Below are positions 28,020 through 38,732 of a stretch of DNA of 64,000 nt, in pieces. The notes under the pieces were generated by a model that saw nothing but the letters and a program-made list of their open reading frames with translations, was not told the origin of the DNA and made no database searches. Numbering within the stretch: the first letter of the stretch is position 1; every line of letters starts with the position of its first letter. This stretch comes from Acidobacteriota bacterium (GTDB taxonomy: Bacteria > Acidobacteriota > Blastocatellia > Pyrinomonadales > Pyrinomonadaceae), in contig JAOAPY010000047.1 in assembly GCA_025463135.1 (NCBI GenBank), positions 1-64,000 of the forward strand. Direction: 5' to 3'. The position numbers and the translations under genes were made by a program.

Positions 28020-28049
28020 TTGACACTGGCAAAACCACACTGTTAGAGT
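28020..28049 (+). promoter_or_regulatory. Sigma-70-type promoter for metK
   Basis: TTGACA at 28020-28025, an 18-nt spacer, then TAGAGT at 28044-28049. The metK start is about 60 nt downstream. I looked for SAM or SAH riboswitch cores in 27883-28107 and saw none. Confidence 0.55.
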
Positions 28050-28107
28050 ACGCGGTCTTTTGATCAATGCCATTTATCGGCTTTATCGCTGCTACTAAGG
28101 AGTTTGC

Positions 28108-29259
28108 TTGAGTACCGAATCCAGTTACTTATTCACGTCCGAATCAGTCACCGAAGGCCACCCAGACAAGATTGCAGACCAAATATCCGACGCCGTTCTC
28201 GATGCGGCGCTGACGGAGGATGCAACTGCGCGCGTGGCATGTGAAACGCTGGTAACTACCGGTCTGGTCGTCATTGCCGGCGAAATTACGACTTCCGCGC
28301 GCGTCGATTTCACCAAAGTTGCCCGAGACACCATCCGAGAGATCGGCTACACCCGAGCCAAGTTTGGTTTCGACTCGGAGACCTGCAGTGTGCTGTCGGC
28401 ACTCGATCGCCAGTCGCCCGATATCGCCATGGGCGTGGACACAGGCGGCGCCGGCGATCAGGGACTGATGTTCGGCTTCGCCTGCAATGAAACGCCGGAA
28501 TTAATGCCTTTGCCGATTCAGCTGGCACATTTGTTGTCACGACGCCTGGCCGAAGTGCGCAAGTCCGAGGATCTGCCCTACCTGCGACCCGACGGCAAGT
28601 CCCAGGTAACGGTTGAGTACCGGGACGGCCGACCTTTTCGCGTCGAAGCAGTAGTCATTTCATCGCAGCACGATCCGAATGTGACGAACGAGAAGCTGCG
28701 CTCTGAGATCGCCGAACACGTCATTCGCCAGACGGTTTCAGCTGAGCTGCTGGACGAGAACACCAAGTTCCACATCAATCCCACCGGCAGATTCGTTACT
28801 GGCGGCCCGCAGGGCGATGCCGGTCTAACGGGTCGGAAAATTATCGTCGACACCTATGGTGGTTATGCGCCGCACGGCGGCGGCGCCTTCTCGGGTAAGG
28901 ATCCGACGAAGGTCGATCGCTCGGCCGCTTATATGGCCCGGTATGTGGCCAAAAATATTGTGGCCGCAGGGCTCGCGGATCGCTGTCTGGTGCAGCTGGC
29001 GTATGCCATCGGAGTCGCCGAACCCGTGTCGGTGCTGGTTGATACCAAGGGCACGGGCCGCATTAGCGAACCTGCTTTGGTCAAGCTGGTACGTGAGCAT
29101 TTTTCGATGAATCCCAAGGGCATTATCGAAGCACTGAATCTGCGCCGACCAATTTATAAAGCGACCGCAGCGTATGGCCACTTTGGACGGAACGAGGATG
29201 GCTTTACGTGGGAAAAAACTGACAAGGCTGAGTCCCTGCGCGCCGCGGCCGGCGTTTAG
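28108..29259 (+). CDS. metK: S-adenosylmethionine synthetase
   Basis: 383 residues with a TTG start, supported by AAGGAG 5 nt upstream. It converts methionine and ATP to S-adenosylmethionine in the cytoplasm. Diagnostic motifs: [17 protein letters not shown] near the N-terminus, [12 protein letters not shown], and [19 protein letters not shown] toward the C-terminus. Length is normal. ahcY follows after 54 nt on the same strand, so the two make the SAM to S-adenosylhomocysteine arm of the methyl cycle, probably as one operon. Confidence 0.98.
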   Translation: MSTESSYLFTSESVTEGHPDKIADQISDAVLDAALTEDATARVACETLVTTGLVVIAGEITTSARVDFTKVARDTIREIGYTRAKFGFDSETCSVLSALDRQSPDIAMGVDTGGAGDQGLMFGFACNETPELMPLPIQLAHLLSRRLAEVRKSEDLPYLRPDGKSQVTVEYRDGRPFRVEAVVISSQHDPNVTNEKLRSEIAEHVIRQTVSAELLDENTKFHINPTGRFVTGGPQGDAGLTGRKIIVDTYGGYAPHGGGAFSGKDPTKVDRSAAYMARYVAKNIVAAGLADRCLVQLAYAIGVAEPVSVLVDTKGTGRISEPALVKLVREHFSMNPKGIIEALNLRRPIYKATAAYGHFGRNEDGFTWEKTDKAESLRAAAGV

Positions 29260-29298
29260 CTTTTAACGCCAGCTCCTGAAATCTCTAAATCAAACTGA

Positions 29299-30594
<1,296 letters not shown>

Positions 30595-30603
30595 GCAATC
30601 ACC

Positions 30604-32913
30604 TTAGGTTCGAATGCGAGCCAGAAAGTAAGTCCCGGCAGCAGCGAAAATAACCGGTGGCGCCCATCCCGCCACTGGTGGTGGCAGCAACCCGTGATTT
30701 CCCAGTTGCTGAAATCCGCCGCTCACTCCCCAATAAGCAAGACTCACCGCCACCGCCGAACACAACGCAATGACCGTCCCGCGCCTACCGAATGATAGGG
30801 CGAGCGGGATTCCCAAAAACGCCATGACCATCACGCTTAAGGGGCCGGAGTATTTGCGCTGCAGCGCCACGGCGAGGGCCGAAACGTCCATTCCTCGTCG
30901 CTTTGCTGACTTTAAGTAGTCGCTTAATCCTCGGCTGCTTAACTGCGAAGGCTTGTCAACGGTGGGTTTGAAGATCTGTGGGGCCTCAATTCCCCGCAGC
31001 TCCAGCTGCGCGTTTTGCTCTCGCGCTACTTCGAGTCCGCGTATCGTGATCGTCTCGGCCTTTTCCACTGTCAGTTCATTGCTGGTGCGCCAGCGGCCCT
31101 GCTCTCCCGTCGTCACCTTTTCCAGATGCACACCGCTGGAATCAAAATCATAGATCGCAAAGTCGCGCAGGGTCTGATGTTGCTCGTCGTACTCGTAAGA
31201 ATAAAGACGATTGCTATCGGCGGCACCCAGCCATTGCCGCCCTGTGCCCGTAATCGCCCGCGCCGCTCCTCCCCGAATCGCCGCACGCAGCGAGTCCTGA
31301 CGAACATTTGCCGGAGGCATCAGTTTTTCCTGGATTAGCCAAATGCCCGCCGCGGCAAGCAGCCCGAACAACAACCCCGGCAGCATCAGGCGATAGACGC
31401 TTTGCCCGCAGGCCCACCAGGCGATGGCCTCGCTACGTTTTGCCAACAAGGCGTACGTCACCAGGACGGCTATGAGCATCGTGGCAGGAAAGAGCTCCAC
31501 TGTTACCAGTGGCAAGAGAAAAAGCAGGTACTTGGCGACCATGCCAATGCCGGTCTTGTTGAGAGCGATAAAACGCCACAGTTCAAATAAGGTAAAGATG
31601 ATGAAGATTGATACCAGTGAGATAAAGCCAAGCACAAAACTAGTGAAGAGGGTCCGCAACATGCCGGAGTCAAGCAAGCTGGGAAATCCCCAGTGCCGAG
31701 CGCCGCTCAGGACTCGCTTGCGGCCCGTGCTGCCGATCTTTGCCTCAGTGTTTTTGGGGCGACTTCGCGCCAGAATTCCTGACAGGGGATGACGGTTGAC
31801 GCGAAGAAAAGCAAAGCTCAACAAGAGCATGAAGGCTGTCGCCATCCAGGCACCCACGAAGGGCGAGACCGTGCCCACCCTGGAGAGTGATTCTCCCAGA
31901 AGAAAAACCAGGTAGTAGGCGATAAGCATTCCCAGCGACAGCAGGACCCCGATTCCTCGTCCACCGCGGCGCACACGCAGACCGAGTGCTCCTCCCAACA
32001 AGGCAAAAACCAGCGGCGAAAAGGAAAAGGCCAGGCGCTTCTGCAGCATCCGCTGCGCATCGCGCATGTCACGAGGCTTGCCCGCGGCGGCAGCTTTTCT
32101 CAGATCGCTCCACTCCATCTCATCTGGTTCGGGCTCTGCCTGGTCCAGCTTGGTTAACAAAGCACTGCGCCCGGTATCGAAGGCGATTCTGAATTGCTCA
32201 GAACGCTCAGCCACATACTGTCCCGTCGCTGCAGTCGCGGGACCAGGAACCTGCGTTAACACCGCGTCGCGCAAGACCAATTCAGACTTGTCGGCGGAAG
32301 TATCAATTCGCCCTGAGCGGGCGGTGAGTATGCGGCTCGCACCATCCGGCAGTTGGTTAAATATAAAGACCCGTCCCCAGATTCCTTCCACCTTATTGCC
32401 GTCCCGCACGTAAATGACATATCCAGGTATCTCTGTGGTAAAAGTGCGGGGCTCAACCGGTGAATCGAGTTTGCGCAACGCGCCCAGTATCGCCGCCCGA
32501 CGCAGTCCACGCGCCGCCTGCGGGGCCTCTTTCATATTGATGTAGAGACTGCCGGCGGTGACTATCAAACCCAGGAAAAGGACAGGCCATAACATGGTCC
32601 AGGTTCCCACTCCGGCGGCGCGCATCGCTACTATCTCGCTGTCGCTGCCCATCCGAGCGAAACCAATCATTACCGCTGCCAAAAGCGCCATTGGAAGAGT
32701 AAAAACCAACACGTTGGGAATTAGCGCGGCTTCGATTTGTCCCAGCAGTGAAAATGGTAGTTGAGCATAAAGGGCGAGCTCAGCGAATCTTTCGGATTGC
32801 TGCGCCATGAGGATGGCAGTCAAGAGCGCAAGGGAAAGAATGAAATAGGGTAAGGCCGCCGCCAGGACGTACCTCGCGATCAGCTTTCGTTGGGAAAAGA
32901 ATTCGTTACTCAT
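30604..32913 (-). CDS. Fused LptF-LptG lipopolysaccharide export permease
   Basis: 769 residues, about twice the length of a single LptF or LptG. Residues about 1-375 hold one YjgP/YjgQ unit (N-terminal helices, periplasmic beta-jellyroll 145-275, three C-terminal helices including LAFSFSPLVFALLGGALGLR). Residues about 415-769 hold the second (helices from LFTSFVLGFISLVSIFIIF, jellyroll, then YSGPLSVMVMAFLGIPLALS). A charged linker of about 35 residues (SRPKNTEAKIGSTGRKR) joins them. LptF and LptG normally pair in the inner membrane with the LptB ATPase to push LPS to the outer membrane. This single chain would replace both. It implies a diderm cell with LPS. RecO is encoded upstream on the same strand. 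Confidence 0.93.
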   Translation of the reverse strand: MSNEFFSQRKLIARYVLAAALPYFILSLALLTAILMAQQSERFAELALYAQLPFSLLGQIEAALIPNVLVFTLPMALLAAVMIGFARMGSDSEIVAMRAAGVGTWTMLWPVLFLGLIVTAGSLYINMKEAPQAARGLRRAAILGALRKLDSPVEPRTFTTEIPGYVIYVRDGNKVEGIWGRVFIFNQLPDGASRILTARSGRIDTSADKSELVLRDAVLTQVPGPATAATGQYVAERSEQFRIAFDTGRSALLTKLDQAEPEPDEMEWSDLRKAAAAGKPRDMRDAQRMLQKRLAFSFSPLVFALLGGALGLRVRRGGRGIGVLLSLGMLIAYYLVFLLGESLSRVGTVSPFVGAWMATAFMLLLSFAFLRVNRHPLSGILARSRPKNTEAKIGSTGRKRVLSGARHWGFPSLLDSGMLRTLFTSFVLGFISLVSIFIIFTLFELWRFIALNKTGIGMVAKYLLFLLPLVTVELFPATMLIAVLVTYALLAKRSEAIAWWACGQSVYRLMLPGLLFGLLAAAGIWLIQEKLMPPANVRQDSLRAAIRGGAARAITGTGRQWLGAADSNRLYSYEYDEQHQTLRDFAIYDFDSSGVHLEKVTTGEQGRWRTSNELTVEKAETITIRGLEVAREQNAQLELRGIEAPQIFKPTVDKPSQLSSRGLSDYLKSAKRRGMDVSALAVALQRKYSGPLSVMVMAFLGIPLALSFGRRGTVIALCSAVAVSLAYWGVSGGFQQLGNHGLLPPPVAGWAPPVIFAAAGTYFLARIRT

Positions 32914-32938
32914 CTTAGCGTGAGCGATGCTTCATCTC

Positions 32939-33100
32939 ATTCATCGCCCGGTTTCAACCGGGCGATGAATGTGCCAGGTACTGAGTCACGTGGGTCGATT
33001 GTTTGACGCCGAAGGCGTCAGATCGCTCTCCACTCAAGCTCAAACGGCTCTTCGGCAAACGAACCCTTGGATGCGTCATGTATGTTGTTGCCGTTTCAAC
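32939..33100. repeat. Composite palindromic repeat (CCGGTTTCAACCGG family)
   Basis: 32939-32970 is a perfect hairpin: ATTCATCGCCCGG, loop TTTCAA, CCGGGCGATGAAT. A related segment (GCCGTTTCAACCGGGCGAGAA) occurs near 33079-33100, and an inner CGCCGAAGGCG palindrome lies near 33009. The same family appears at 36341-36483. Confidence 0.7.
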
Positions 33101-33139
33101 CGGGCGAGAATGAGAAGACATATCGACTCCAACGGCTGC

Positions 33140-33895
33140 TCAAATTCTTCCCGTCTGAAACGCGAGCCTAACCCGCGGATGCCGTTCCAGCACGCGCCCG
33201 ATCATGCGATGCGTCAGTTCTGCCAACTCATTTTGGATTGCGGCTGACAGACCGCGCGAATCCTGGGCGAAGATCTGCGGGCTTTGCACCTGTGTCGCAC
33301 AAAGGCGACCATAAGCTTTCCTCGACAAGACCTCGCCTCTTCCCTGAGCACACGAAGCACAAAGCAACTCAAGTTCTCGACTTAACAAGATGCCGCCTTC
33401 CTCGGTCAATGAGCGTCCACATTCCGCACAGCGGCGCAAATCCGGCAGGAAGCCTTCAAGGCGCAAGATCCACACCTCGAAATACCTCAGAATTGACTGC
33501 AAGTCTTGCGGGTCGGCGGCAATTGCTTCGAGGCAGGCATTGACCATGCGATAGAGCTTGTCATTGGTTTGATGCGGCGGCGAGAATTCAACCACCAGGT
33601 CGCCAATGTAGGCCAGTCCGGTCAGCACATCCGGATCGCGAAAGAGGTTAAAGTGCGACTTTACTATCTCAGCCTGTCGCATCGATCCGAGTTCCTGATT
33701 TTCCTTCTGGTAATACGTGAGGTTCACCAGCGTGAATGGTTCCAAGGCGGCGCCAAATCTGTTCTTGATTCTTCGTGAGCCTTTTGCAACTGCGCGCACC
33801 AGGCCGGAACTTCGCGTCAAACACACAACTATCTTATCTGCTTCCGCGAGGTTGTAACTCCTTAAGACGAGTGCTTCGGTTTCAGTAATTGCCAT
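33140..33895 (-). CDS. recO: DNA repair protein RecO
   Basis: 251 residues. An OB-fold N-terminus (TEALVLRSYNLAEADKIVV, GLVRAVAKGSRRIKNRFG) and a helical C-terminus with a four-cysteine zinc site (RRCAECGRS and LLCASCAQG). RecO works with RecR to load RecA on SSB-coated DNA in the RecF pathway. Length and motif order are normal. lptFG is 226 nt downstream, beyond a repeat element. Confidence 0.95.
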   Translation of the reverse strand: MAITETEALVLRSYNLAEADKIVVCLTRSSGLVRAVAKGSRRIKNRFGAALEPFTLVNLTYYQKENQELGSMRQAEIVKSHFNLFRDPDVLTGLAYIGDLVVEFSPPHQTNDKLYRMVNACLEAIAADPQDLQSILRYFEVWILRLEGFLPDLRRCAECGRSLTEEGGILLSRELELLCASCAQGRGEVLSRKAYGRLCATQVQSPQIFAQDSRGLSAAIQNELAELTHRMIGRVLERHPRVRLAFQTGRI

Positions 33896-34020
33896 TCATA
33901 CCCGGGACCTAGCCTGTGACTGACCTTGGGACTTAATCTGGAACCGCACGCATCCTGCATGCTTCCCCTCTCCCATCTTCCAACTCTCCCTGATCCAACT
34001 CAAGTTGCCATTCCCCACAC

Positions 34021-34191
34021 TCAAAACGGCAGAAAGTACAACACCCACCCCAATGCCAATCCAATCACCATGAACTCTCCGAACACCTTAAGCCCATAAG
34101 ACACGCGCTCCTTCGTAGTGTCCCGGGCCACCGTGCCAAAAACCGTTGCGGCAATAAAAGCGAACGCCGTCATAACCAGAAAATGTCTCAA
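34021..34191 (-). CDS. Small two-helix membrane protein, translationally coupled
   Basis: 56 residues read from the sequence: it starts LRHFLVMTAFAFIAATVF and ends GLALGWVLYFLPF. Two hydrophobic helices flank a short charged loop (ARDTTKERVSYG). The TTG start overlaps the stop of the upstream gene as TTGA, and GGGAGG lies 5 nt before it, so reinitiation is likely. I know no function. The overlap suggests it works with the upstream membrane protein, perhaps as a small subunit. Confidence 0.75.
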   Translation of the reverse strand: MRHFLVMTAFAFIAATVFGTVARDTTKERVSYGLKVFGEFMVIGLALGWVLYFLPF

Positions 34192-34616
34192 GGCTTCCTC
34201 CCTGCCGCAATATCAAAGGCATCGAGCATCGCCAGATAATTGAATAAACCGGCAATCAACAGGAAAGTATTCCCGTATTCATAGGTTGCCCGCGCCGCAT
34301 GAACCGGATCATCCGCCAGTCCCACCCCCAACAGCCAGCATACGATATAGAGCAGACCCGAGCCTAGGTTTGCAATGGTCGGTGGCACCTGCAGCAGATT
34401 TGCGAGTCCCTGTTCGCTTCCGGTCACACTGAACAGATGGCCACCCATCGACAAGCCCGCAACGAAGCAGACCCACACGGCGCCGCCCAGGATCAGAGCC
34501 CGCACCCATCGACCCTGCAACAGATGTCCTGCGCCGGGGAAGATCCATCCTGCGGTTCCCATTAGCCACGGCTGAATTGAGCTTTGCCCACCAGCCGGAA
34601 ATTCATTTTGCGTCAA
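34188..34616 (-). CDS. Small integral membrane protein (DUF6677-like)
   Basis: I prefer the TTG at 34616 (142 aa) because GGAGG lies 5 nt upstream; a GTG at 34628 would sit on that site. Four membrane helices. The start (WLMGTAGWIFPGAGHLLQGRW) and the C-terminal segment (NTFLLIAGLFNYLAMLDAFDI) resemble a membrane family common in Acidobacteriota, which I think is DUF6677. Function is unknown. Its stop overlaps the start of the 56-residue gene. Confidence 0.8.
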   Translation of the reverse strand: MTQNEFPAGGQSSIQPWLMGTAGWIFPGAGHLLQGRWVRALILGGAVWVCFVAGLSMGGHLFSVTGSEQGLANLLQVPPTIANLGSGLLYIVCWLLGVGLADDPVHAARATYEYGNTFLLIAGLFNYLAMLDAFDIAAGRKP

Positions 34617-34628
34617 GACCACCTCCAC

Positions 34629-35056
34629 GTCGTTATGACAAAAGTGCTCACTTGCTAATTATGTACGTCAACAGTCGGCATGGCGACTCTTAATGTCTTA
34701 CTTGCCTTTGACCACTCATCATGGCACAGGACAGTCAGGAAGGGGACCCTGTCCCCGCTCAACCCTCCCGACATTCAAGAGTGGTCAAGGAAGTGAAGCC
34801 CCGCTCAACTTTCCCAAATTCAAGGAAAGCACTCACCCTCTCAGCCCGCGCCTTTCTTAAAGTTTTCCTGTAACTCTCATTGAGTCTTCCCCATCTGGGA
34901 GCGGGGACAGGGGCCCCTTCCTGACTGTGGATTACCGACGTTGAGATTTTTCTCTCATTTTTAGCATTAACAGTCGGCATCGCGACCCTTAAGGTGTCAC
35001 GCCAGTAGTCTGCTCGCGTGACAGTCCGCAAACTAACAGTTTGCGTTACACCCGAA
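34629..35056. repeat. Repeat cluster: long inverted-end element plus short palindromes
   Basis: 34732-34927 is a 196-bp element whose ends are inverted: CAGTCAGGAAGGGGACCC at the left and GGCCCCTTCCTGACTG at the right. It is flanked by two copies of ACAGTCGGCAT (near 34671 and 34970) and followed by a CCGCAAACTAACAGTTTGCG palindrome at 35025-35044. No gene is supported. Confidence 0.7.
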
Positions 35057-36235
35057 CTAACGGTACAGCAAATATGGCTCGCGGATCTTCTTAAACTCCT
35101 CGAGTGGCGCGCGCCAACTTTCCTCGATCGTTTCCAGTGCGTCACCACGTTCGAAAGCCTCTCGCAGTTGGTTGGTCCCGGCAATCACATCAAACGGATT
35201 GCGATCGCAGACGTACTCATAAGGCGGTTCTTTCCAGCGAAACTCTTCCGGATACATTTCAAAAGCGGTCTTCACCATTGCCACGCCGACCACCACCGGC
35301 TCAAAGGTTTCTCTGTTCGTAACATGGACCTGAACACCGCCGCAACTGACGCGGGCATGTTTCTGGAAAGTCGGCTGAAACACACAACTGCGAAAGTAAA
35401 CACCCGGAAATCCAAAGGCATTCAGCCGCGCGGCGTATTGCTCAGGAATGATGTAAGGAGCGCCGATTAACTCAAACGGCCGGGTCGTCCCGCGGCCTTC
35501 TGATATCTGTGTTCCCTCAAAATGCACGGTCCCTGGAAAGACTACCGTGCTATCAACCGTAGGAATATTTGGCGATGGCATTACCCAGGGTGCGTCAGTC
35601 TCGTCCAGCCAATCTGCTCGCGACCAGCCGTCCAGTTTTATAACATCCAACTCACAGCCGATCTTAAAGTGATCATTGAACATTAGGGCGAGCTCAGCGA
35701 CGGTCATCCCATATCTTGTCGGCATCGGAAACTGGCCTACGAACGATGCATACTCCGGATCCAAAACATTCCCGGCCACAGCAGCCCCACCAATCGGATT
35801 CGGACGATCGCAAACAATTACCTTTTTGCCGAATCGCTGCGCCGCTCGCATACAGTTGGCCATGGTGTAGTTAAAGGTATAGATGCGACAACCAACGTCC
35901 TGCATGTCAAAGACCAGGATATCGACATCCTTCAGCATCTCTTCAGTCGGTTCCCTCGTCTCGCTATAGAGCGAAAAAACGGGCACCCCAGTGATACGGT
36001 CCAGGGCGTGCTCGGTTTCAATCATATTGTCCTGGAGGTCACCCCGGCTGCCGTGCTGTGGACCAAACAGCGCAGTAAGGTTAATGTCCGGATGAGCGTG
36101 AAAGAGATCCGCTGCGTTTTGAAAGTTGTGATCTACGGAAGCCTGGTTGCAGGCGAGGCCGACTCGCGCACCCTTTAACAAAGTGCTCTTCGCATTGAGC
36201 AGATTCTCGAGGCCAATTGTTACATGAGTTTTCAT
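35057..36235 (-). CDS. NamZ-like exo-beta-N-acetylmuramidase (DUF1343)
   Basis: 392 residues from the ATG at 36235; an earlier in-frame start gives an unlikely N-terminus. It matches DUF1343 (GH171): VGLACNQASVDH, LFGPQHGSRGDLQDNM, VFSLYSETREPTEEML, DILVFDMQDVGCRIYTFNYT, VCDRPNPIGG, and the strongly conserved MPSPNIPT and GTQISEGRGTTRPFELIGAP. The characterised member, NamZ, removes MurNAc from the non-reducing end of peptidoglycan fragments during wall recycling. No clear signal peptide is visible, so a cytoplasmic or unusual export location is possible. Confidence 0.9.
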   Translation of the reverse strand: MKTHVTIGLENLLNAKSTLLKGARVGLACNQASVDHNFQNAADLFHAHPDINLTALFGPQHGSRGDLQDNMIETEHALDRITGVPVFSLYSETREPTEEMLKDVDILVFDMQDVGCRIYTFNYTMANCMRAAQRFGKKVIVCDRPNPIGGAAVAGNVLDPEYASFVGQFPMPTRYGMTVAELALMFNDHFKIGCELDVIKLDGWSRADWLDETDAPWVMPSPNIPTVDSTVVFPGTVHFEGTQISEGRGTTRPFELIGAPYIIPEQYAARLNAFGFPGVYFRSCVFQPTFQKHARVSCGGVQVHVTNRETFEPVVVGVAMVKTAFEMYPEEFRWKEPPYEYVCDRNPFDVIAGTNQLREAFERGDALETIEESWRAPLEEFKKIREPYLLYR

Positions 36236-36569
36236 CCGTGAAAGTTTCCCTATCACTTTAAAAGTATCGCCTGAGCAGTTGGGCGTACCTGCACCGACGG
36301 CACAACCCAAGCGCCAGTAGCAAGGTCTTGATTTCATTCTCACCCGGTTTCAACCGGGTGACTGATGGTTGATTGATCTCTGAAACCGTTTTCAACGGTT
36401 TACCTTTCGTCCTGCGAATCCAAAACCTTTGAAAACGGTTCTTATCTCAAAAGACATTTAATTCACCCGCTTAGAACCGGGTGAGGTGAGATGTCTTTCG
36501 GTCTCTAAACATCTGCTCTACAAAACCCGCCATCTCTCAATTCAATCTCGCTAAGATCACCCAGCGTCC
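36236..36569. repeat. Composite palindromic repeat in the namZ-like/SDR gap
   Basis: CACCCGGTTTCAACCGGGTG at 36341-36360 and CACCCGCTTAGAACCGGGTG at 36464-36483 bracket inner units (AAACCGTTTTCAACGGTTT, GAAAACGGTT). Same family as 32939-32970. No gene. Confidence 0.7.
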
Positions 36570-37340
36570 CTAACCACATAAAACTGAGCCGCCGTTTACG
36601 TTGAGCACTTCTCCGGTGATATGCCGCGCCCATTCGCTGCAAAGGAAAATTATCGGCCAGGCAATGTCATCGGCGCTGGCTACTCGGCCGATGGGAATGG
36701 CGCTTTCAATGCTCCGTCGACTTGCGGCGTTAGCCAAAGCGTCGCCGCTCAATTCAGTATCGACCCACCCGGGGGCGACGGCATTCACCGTGATCCCGTA
36801 TGGGCCAAGTTCAGTCGACAGCGCTTTGGTAAATGAAATCTGGCCTCCCTTTGAGGCTGCGTAGTTCGAATAATGGGCTTCGCCGCGCTGGCCGGCGGTG
36901 GAACTGACCACCACAATCCTTCCGAAACGTTGCTCTTTCATTTGCGGAATGGCTTCGCGGCACACAGTCCAGGTCCCCTTCAAATTGATCGCCATGGTGC
37001 GGTCCCACATTTCTTCGGATATGTTCTCGACCGCTCCGCCTTCCCAGATACCGGCATTACAGATAAGGAGGTCGAGGCGCTTAAACCGCGCCAGGGTTTG
37101 CGCTACAAGATCGTGCGCGCCGCCGAGCGTGGACACGTCTGCTTTTACTGAAATAGCTTCGACGCCCATGCCACGAGCCAGACTCACCACTTCGTTGGCG
37201 GCGACTTCATCGCGCACATAGTTAATTACGACGTGGGCACCGAGCTGGGCCAGGCGTTCAGCCACGGCCCGGCCAATGCCACGGGAAGCGCCGGTGATCA
37301 CCGCCACGCGTCCCGCTAATTGAAGAGACTCAGAACTCAA
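36570..37340 (-). CDS. Short-chain dehydrogenase, FabG-like
   Basis: 256 residues, TTG start with GAGG 9 nt upstream. A Rossmann-fold NADPH enzyme: TGASRGIG (cofactor loop), NAG at LLICNAGIW, Ser147 in VVVSSTAG, Tyr160 and Lys164 in NYAASKGG, and NAVAPGWVDTELSG. It resembles 3-oxoacyl-ACP reductases, but with no fatty-acid genes beside it the substrate is uncertain. It stands between two repeat elements. Confidence 0.93.
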   Translation of the reverse strand: MSSESLQLAGRVAVITGASRGIGRAVAERLAQLGAHVVINYVRDEVAANEVVSLARGMGVEAISVKADVSTLGGAHDLVAQTLARFKRLDLLICNAGIWEGGAVENISEEMWDRTMAINLKGTWTVCREAIPQMKEQRFGRIVVVSSTAGQRGEAHYSNYAASKGGQISFTKALSTELGPYGITVNAVAPGWVDTELSGDALANAASRRSIESAIPIGRVASADDIAWPIIFLCSEWARHITGEVLNVNGGSVLCG

Positions 37341-37387
37341 TTTGTCTATCCTCTTGTTTGAGCGGGCGCTACGCGCTCAGCTCAAAT

Positions 37388-37505
37388 GTAGGGGCGGACC
37401 CGCGTGTCCGCCCTCTCAATAACCGCAACGTCCTGGCTTGTGCGAGTCTGTCGCAAGCTAACAGCTTGCTTTAAAAAACTGGGCGGACACACAGGTCCAC
37501 CCTAC
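37388..37505. repeat. 118-bp element with inverted ends (GTAGGGGCGGAC family)
   Basis: The left end GTAGGGGCGGACCCGCGTGT and the right end ACACACAGGTCCACCCTAC are inverted copies. A CAAGCTAACAGCTTG palindrome sits inside. A dispersed non-coding repeat. Confidence 0.7.
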
Positions 37506-37516
37506 CCTTTCGGACT

Positions 37517-38275
37517 CTATTTAGCAGCGGCATACGCTTCCCTGTCCTTCGCGGCAAAGGCGCGCGCTTCGGCTATGAAACGCTCGAATAGCGCCTGCGA
37601 AAAACCGTCCTGCTTCCACCCCAATTCCGGGTGCCACTGCACCGCGAGGGCAAATCGATCCGGCCGAGTGTCTTCGAGCGCTTCGACCAGACCATCAGCC
37701 GCCCACGCGGTCGCCAACAGATCGCGGCCGATTGTTTCAACGGCTTGATGATGATGGCTGTTCACCAGGGCCTGTTCAGCATTTCGCAGTGCCGCAACCA
37801 TGCTTTCCGGCAGCAAGCGAACTGCGTGTGAAGGCCGATCGCGCGGTGCTCCCTGCTGGTGCTTGATCGCCAAAGGCAAATCGGATGGTATGTCCTGAAT
37901 CAAAGTGCCGCCTCGATGAACATTCAGGACCTGCATGCCGAAACAGATCGCGAATAGAGGAATCGCGCGCCTCTCGATCTCTTCGAGCACCAACAGATCG
38001 GTTTCGTCTTTGACGGGATGAACACTGCCCAGGTTCGGGCGCGGCTCACGGCCATAACGGAGTGGATCAACGTCCGAGTCACTACCCGGCAACAGAATGC
38101 CATCAAGGACATTCATGATTGAGCCAATGTATTCGCTGTCCGGTATTAAGCTAAGGTGGACTGGGTCGCCGCCGGCGGCTGCCACCGCTTCACTGTAGTG
38201 ACGCGCCAGATAAAACCGATCTGTTTCCAGCTCGATGCGCATCGTGATGCCGATGCGGGGTCGATTCTTTTTCAT
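37517..38275 (-). CDS. Class I glutamine-amidotransferase-like hydrolase (peptidase C26, PuuD-like)
   Basis: 252 residues from the ATG at 38275 (a TTG two codons earlier is also possible). Catalytic Cys111 in FAICFGMQVLN, and His215 with Glu217 in VQWHPELGW. GILLPGSDSDVDP and GGTLIQDIP are typical of gamma-glutamyl-gamma-aminobutyrate hydrolases. It should cleave gamma-glutamyl amide bonds in the cytoplasm. The exact substrate is not fixed, since no puu genes are nearby. Confidence 0.9.
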   Translation of the reverse strand: MKKNRPRIGITMRIELETDRFYLARHYSEAVAAAGGDPVHLSLIPDSEYIGSIMNVLDGILLPGSDSDVDPLRYGREPRPNLGSVHPVKDETDLLVLEEIERRAIPLFAICFGMQVLNVHRGGTLIQDIPSDLPLAIKHQQGAPRDRPSHAVRLLPESMVAALRNAEQALVNSHHHQAVETIGRDLLATAWAADGLVEALEDTRPDRFALAVQWHPELGWKQDGFSQALFERFIAEARAFAAKDREAYAAAK

Positions 38276-38690
38276 CTGCAATTGCTCTTAGGGGTCAAAA
38301 TAACTTTCGCCAAACATCATAACTCAAAACCCGGTGTTTGCGCTTTTGGACTACCGTGAATTGACAGCTTGACTCTATCTTCAATGGCCGTTTTAACTCT
38401 TCAAGCTGAGTTAGGGCAGTCAGGAAGGGGACCCTGTCCCCGCTTCAACTTTCCCAGATATCAACCACCAAAATTACTATCAGGAATGACCATCTTGAAA
38501 GGCAGCACCTGGGAATCAATCTTAGCCATCTCGAGCGGGTACAGAGCGGGTCCCACGGCGCGGCAGCCGCGCTGGGGTGCTAGAGTTCCCTTCCCTGTTG
38601 TAGTTTCCCAATGTTGGATAACACTCCTGAACAATTACTGAACTGCTGAGCAAAATTACTGCATGGTACTTTTCTTTTCAGACTGCCGCC
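38276..38690. repeat. Intergenic region with one copy of the 20-bp GGGACCC repeat
   Basis: 38417-38445 carries CAGTCAGGAAGGGGACCC followed by TGTCCCCGC, the left arm of the elements at 34732 and 43624. A clear right arm is missing (only a weak TTCCCTTCCCTG near 38585). No gene. Confidence 0.55.
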
Positions 38691-38720
38691 TTGACTTACA
38701 TTCGCACGAATTCCTATAGT
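38691..38720 (+). promoter_or_regulatory. Strong sigma-70 promoter for hslV
   Basis: TTGACT at 38691-38696, an 18-nt spacer, then TATAGT at 38715-38720. Transcription would start around 38726-38728, only about 5-8 nt before the hslV ATG at 38733, so the leader would be nearly absent. Confidence 0.65.
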
Positions 38721-38732
38721 GCTCATACCGAA

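Noticed and set aside
27883-28107. SAM or SAH riboswitch before metK
   Set aside because: The region was read for the usual conserved cores and kink-turn pattern and none was found; only a sigma-70 promoter is supported.
34759-35184. 141-aa minus-strand frame
   Set aside because: It runs through repeat DNA and the 3' end of the NamZ-like gene; composition is not protein-like.
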